The position numbers and the translations under genes are program-made. A model generated the notes under the pieces. That model made no database searches. It had not been told where the DNA came from and saw nothing but the letters and a program-made list of their open reading frames with translations. A stretch of 64,000 nt of DNA, taken from positions 462,754,780 to 462,818,779 of the forward strand of contig NC_053040.3 in assembly GCF_002575655.3 (NCBI RefSeq). Direction: 5' to 3'. This stretch comes from Aegilops tauschii subsp. strangulata. Taxonomy: Eukaryota > Streptophyta > Magnoliopsida > Poales > Poaceae. Shown piece after piece: positions 59,896 to 64,000 of this stretch (its first letter is position 1; every line of letters starts with the position of its first letter).

Positions 59896-62800
59896 ATGCA
59901 GTACGGCGGGGACTGGGATGGCTCCAACGTCCATATGGACCACATCGAGTTCCTCCGCAAGACGCGGCGGTTGCCCGGCACGGACCAGGTGCGGGTCCGT
60001 CTCGCGCCTGCGAAGGAGATCACGCCGGCGCTGGAGGAAGGCGAGCGGGTAGTCTTCCGCTCGCACTTCCTGCGCGGCATCGGCTTGCCGGCGAGAGCTT
60101 TCTTCCGCTCCTTCCTCGACTTCTATCAACTCCAGCCGAACCACCTCACTCCGAACACGGTGGTGCTGCTGTCCGCCTTCGTCACCTTGTGCGAAGGCTT
60201 TCTTGGCGTTCTCCCCACCCTCGAGCTCTGGGGGGAGTTCTTCCAATCCAAGCTGGGTACCCGCATGCAGGACGTGCCGGCCTAGAGCGGCGCCTTCATC
60301 GCGATGAGGAGGCCGGCGGCCGACAACCCCTTCCCCATCATCATGCTAATCCAGTCGGTGAAGCTCTGGCAGAAGTCATATGTCTACGTGAAGAACGTCG
60401 CCCCAAAAGGCGACTACGTCAACTTGCCGGCTTTCGTAGCCGGCCCGCCGGCTGGGAGGCGGCCCCAGTGGTCCTATCGGGCCATGACGCTGTCGCAGGC
60501 TGGAGCCGCGGCCGTCACTTGACTGCGGGTGATGATCCAGTCGGAGGGCCTAACTGGGTCCGACTTGCTGGCCGCCTTCGTCGCGCGCCGGGTGCTTCCG
60601 CTTCAGAGCCGCCCTCACCTGATATGTCAGATGAGCGGCCAACTCGATCGGAGTCGGATGTGCACCAAGGACATGCCGCACAACGAGGTGGCCCATATGG
60701 TGAATTATCTTGCGAACTGCAAGCTCTCCGTAGAGTGGCGGTTTGGCAAGGAGCCATATTCCCGTGCACATCCTCCGCCCACGGTATGTTCTCTTTTTCC
60801 CTTTCTTCTCTTAGTTTTGTCGCCGAGTTCCTTTTGGCCGACTCTGACCAGTCGGCACGCCTTGGCAGAGCCCTCTCCTTCGACCCGCAGCCGGGTCGGA
60901 GGCGGAGCGCCGATTCCTCCCCGACCGGGCGGAGCATGACCTGAAGGACCACGACTTGGGGGCGTCCGCCATGGATGAAAACACCGAGGCGGGTGGCGGC
61001 GAAGCCGGCGGCGATGCAGGCGGCTCCGGGCTTGGAGCCAGCTTCGACGACTGGCCGGATGACGACGAGGCGGAAATCATCCCACGCCGCCAGCCGGCAT
61101 TCGGCCACGGCGCGGGTTCCTCCGCCGCGCCGCCTGCTCGGGGCGGCGGGCAGAAGCGCCGTGCCGCGTCGGGCTTGTTCGACAGCCGGCCGAAGAAGCC
61201 CAAGAGCGGGGCAGCGGCGACCAGGCGGGATGAGGCGGCCGCGAAGGCGGCCCGCTTCCGCAAGGTGGGGAAGCAGCCGCAGATGGTGTCGGCGTAAGTG
61301 TATATTCCTTTGTACATTCTTTCTTCTTTTCTTGGTGATTTCTGAATCCTTACCCTTTCTCAAAAATCAGGGCTCCGCTTTCGCTTGAGCGGGTTGCTGC
61401 CGCCTCCGTCGTCGGATCGCCGGGAGGATCCGGGAGCACCCGCCGCGTGGACCCCCGCGCCGAGCTTCAGGCGGCGACGGAGCGAAATGCGCGGGAGGCG
61501 CGGGAGGAGCGGGAGGCGGAGGAGTTGAGGGCGGCTGCCGCCAAGGCGGCACAGGAGGAGGAGAAGGCGGCGAAGGCGCGCGCCGACGCAGCGGCCAAGG
61601 CCCAAGCGAAGGCTGCGGCCGCGGCAATAGCGGAGGGGACCTTGCTCGTCACCCCTCTGCGTGTCGCGGCGCCCGAGGTCCCGGAGCCCCGCCGGAGGAA
61701 GCCGGCGGCGACCAGCCGGGGTTGGAGAGGGAGGACGACGTCGTCGTCCCGGAGAGGGAGGCGGCACCGGCCCCGCCGACTGGGGCGGCTCAAGGTAGCC
61801 GGCCTAACATGCCGCCTGCGCAATCGGCCGGGGGCGAGCCGGCCGCGAGGACGGACCTGGTGGTCCAGTCGCCATCGAGCCAGCGCGCGGGGAAGGCCGC
61901 ATCGGACCCGCAGAAGGCCACGAGCTCCGGCTCGTTGGCCCGGAACGTGGAGGCGGCCAGCGCCAGCTCGGGGTGGACGCCGGGTGGAGGGACGGCCGTG
62001 GTGAACGTGGCGGCGCAGGAAGTCCGGAACCGGCTTCAGTCCCAGGCTGCGGTGCTGAGGAAATACAATGACGAGTTCCTTGCGACGCGAGCGGACATTC
62101 GGGTTAGTCTTCCTATTTTTGATTTTTTTATCTTGGTTTCTTCCGTGGGGGCGCGTCAACGCACCCACTGGGTGTAGTCTCCGAGTTCCGAGTCGGCTGC
62201 TGAGCAGGCGGCTTGGAACTTCTTAGCGGGCTTTGTTTTGCTATCTTGTTCTCATACGCTTCTCTGCCTGTCTTGCAGGACTACCACAACCTCCGTGCGG
62301 CTGCCTTCAACTCACAGGCTCCGGAGCTGACCCAGAAGAATGCTGATCTATCTGAGAGCCGGGGTAAGTGCTTTGTCCTTTATCTCACGTGGGGGCGCGT
62401 TAGCGCACCCACTGGGTGTAGTCCCCGAGATTCGGGCCGACTGCTGAGCAGTCGGGTCGGATCTTCCTTGACGACTTCTTCCTTATTTCTTCTTTCTTTT
62501 CTGCCATGCCTGCAGCGGCCAACGCCAGACTGAGGGAGCAGCTGGGTGGGAGTCAGGCCGCCCTCCGCGCTAAGGAGGCTGAGTTTGACGCCTTGGCCCA
62601 GGAGCGTGACCGCCTGGCTAAGAGGCTGGCCGACCAGGAGAAGGGCCACAAGGCGGCCCTGAAGGCGGTGCAGGACAGCGAGGCCGCCCTCCAAGCCAAA
62701 TATGAGACAGAGGCAGCAAGCTGGGCCGAAGCGAGGCAGTCGCTGATCAACGGCTACGGCCAGATCGAAGACTTGGTTGACGGTAGGCCGCCATCTTCTT

Positions 62801-63664
62801 CGTCCTTGCTTGCCGCTTGCCATTTGGCTCATTTTCTGACTTGGTGTTTTTCTCTTCTTTCTCTTTCATTCTTGCGCAGAGTACTTCCCTAGCTACTCTA
62901 CTGCCGCCAACCAGGTCGTCGAGGCCCACCGCGAGGCACAAAGGCAGGCTGGCGCCGAGATCGCGCCGAACGCTCGCCGGTCGCTGGAGGAGCAGCTCTT
63001 AGCGATTCAAGCCCGCCTCCAGTCAGCTCGACGCATGCTCCGCCGGCTTCAGCGTGTTGGGGCGCAGGTGTTGGCCGCTCTCTGGCCTGGTGAGGTGATT
63101 CCCCGCACCCCCGGTCGGACTGCCGACTGGCTGGAGGTGGCGGTCGGCCGCTTTGAGGCCTGGAAGGCTTCTGCGGCTCGGTCCGGGGCCAGGCAGGCGC
63201 TGGAGTTCGTCAAGGCCTGGTGTCCCGAGCTGAGTCTGGACCAGCTGGCCACCTGGCGGCAGGAGGCCGACACGGAGCTGGAGCCGGCGCGGCCGGCTAT
63301 CATCCAGCGGGCTTCGGCGATTGCCGACTACACCGACACCAGCGCCTTCGCTCCTGAGGTGGACGACAACGACGTTGCCTAGCCGGAGGAGTGGTTCGGG
63401 CTGAACCCGGCAGAGGGCGAGGACTCGGCGGAGGAGATCGACTCCAGCAACGAGGGCGAGGAGGAGGAGGGTGAAGACGCCGCGCCAGATGGTGGAGCGG
63501 CCGGTCAGCCTCAGGTTGACCGTGCCTCCAGCAACAAGGCACGCGCGGGTGCACCGCCTGCAGCCGGCGATGATCAAGCCGAGACCCGCCAGCCGGCCAC
63601 TCCTCCAGCCGGTGGCGCCGTCTCCACCGACCAGCCCGGCTCCCCTGCCGCGCGCTTAGTCTAG
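59896..63664 (+). pseudogene. 'Putative gypsy-type transposon' (ORF0-like) gene, in-frame stops
   Basis: Six exons: 59896-60783, 60869-61293, 61371-62102, 62279-62363, 62516-62782 and 62880-63664, with GT/AG borders that keep phase at most junctions. Exon 1 has the domain of plant proteins named putative gypsy-type transposon (FRSHFLRGIGLPARAFFRSF, then LSAFVTLCEGFLGVLPTLEL). Middle exons are Ala/Glu/Lys-rich coiled coil (RLREQLGGSQAALRAKEAEF). The last has GAQVLAALWPGEVIPRTPGR and PEEWFGLNPAEGEDSAEEID. In-frame stops lie at 60283-60285, 60520-60522 and 63380-63382, with a frameshift in 61620-61720. A C/T-rich leader precedes the ATG. Known relatives lie between LTR and gag in Gypsy elements such as rice RIRE2; no gag or pol is in the window. 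Confidence 0.7.
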
Positions 63665-64000
63665 TCTGCTGCCTCTACTTTCCTGTTTTACCACTCTTGG
63701 AACAGTATTTTGTTAAGTTTGCACAATTCCACCCACTGGGGGTGTATTCGAACTATATTAACTGCCGGCCTATTGGGGGCCTTATGTGTAAATATAATTA
63801 TGCTTGCATTTGGCTTTCCCTTGTTCTTTACTTTTCATCCTTCGGCTGTTTCCTTTGCCGCCCTCCCTTGGTTGCCGCCTTCCCAGCCGGACAGCTGCTC
63901 TGCAATCTGTGGCTGGAGAAGTGCTTGGCCAGTTGGGGGGGGGCAAGTACTCTAGCTTTGTTGGATTATAGCAAAGTGACTGGGAGGCCGGCCAGCCGGC
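63665..64000. other. 3' flank of the ORF0-like gene, window edge
   Basis: Non-coding, with CACCCACTGGGGGTGTA and GCCGGCC words that also occur in the introns of the preceding gene (near 62160 and 62410). It probably continues the same element past the window. Confidence 0.4.

Noticed and set aside
59850..60944. 364-residue plus-strand frame
   Set aside because: It is the wrong frame over the ORF0-like exon; the real frame shows the family motifs and shares splice phase with the following exons.

Overview
This window looks like nuclear DNA of a Triticeae grass (wheat, Aegilops, barley or rye group). The main reason is a 1.73-kb solo LTR at 17419-19150 whose ends and sequence match the BARE-1/WIS/Angela Copia family. 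Genes with spliced plant-type introns, GC-rich low-copy stretches and layered transposable elements agree with this. No bacterial features, tRNA, rRNA or CRISPR array were seen.

Layout. (1) 1-3260: two decayed transposon-associated genes (a plant-mobile-domain-like tail with an acidic/basic end, and an unknown two-exon gene), plus seven 25-bp dyads of the form CTACCGCC-N9-GGCGGTAG. (2) 3268-3787: a solo LTR with a perfect 5-bp target duplication. (3) 3800-8650: GC-rich, apparently non-coding DNA. At 5693-5717 it holds a full 21-nt miR171 match split exactly between positions 10 and 11 by four extra bases; read on the minus strand this has the layout of a miRNA target mimic. (4) 9140-55700: about 46 kb dominated by arrays of the short words AGGCACGG and AGTCACG and by longer tandem repeats. 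Embedded in it are two full-length but dead copies (A and B, minus strand) and one 5'-end fragment (C) of a large multi-exon gene, three copies of a DEDDy 3'-5' exonuclease gene, an intact coiled-coil ORF with a TATA box, and a frameshifted acidic-protein gene. (5) 56086-57545: a B3-like, probably DNA-binding, multi-exon gene. (6) 58100-64000: an LTR-like minus-strand promoter region and a plus-strand, six-exon 'putative gypsy-type transposon' (ORF0-like) gene with in-frame stops, running towards the window edge.

The large gene encodes an N-terminal domain typical of plant transposon-borne ULP proteins, a long low-complexity linker with duplicated exons, and then three successive Ulp1/C48-like modules. 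The first two keep His, Asp and Cys; the third has lost His and Cys in both copies. Copies A and B carry different stops and indels, so neither is a working gene here. The three exonuclease genes are likewise each disabled, or have a changed active site, by different lesions.

The recurring association of a SUMO-protease-like gene, an exonuclease, coiled-coil and acidic proteins with the same short-word arrays suggests that they belonged to one family of very large mobile or amplifying units. No transposase was found in the window, so this remains inference. The best leads are the miR171 mimic-like site, the triple Ulp1 architecture with a conserved dead third module, and the array/cargo association.
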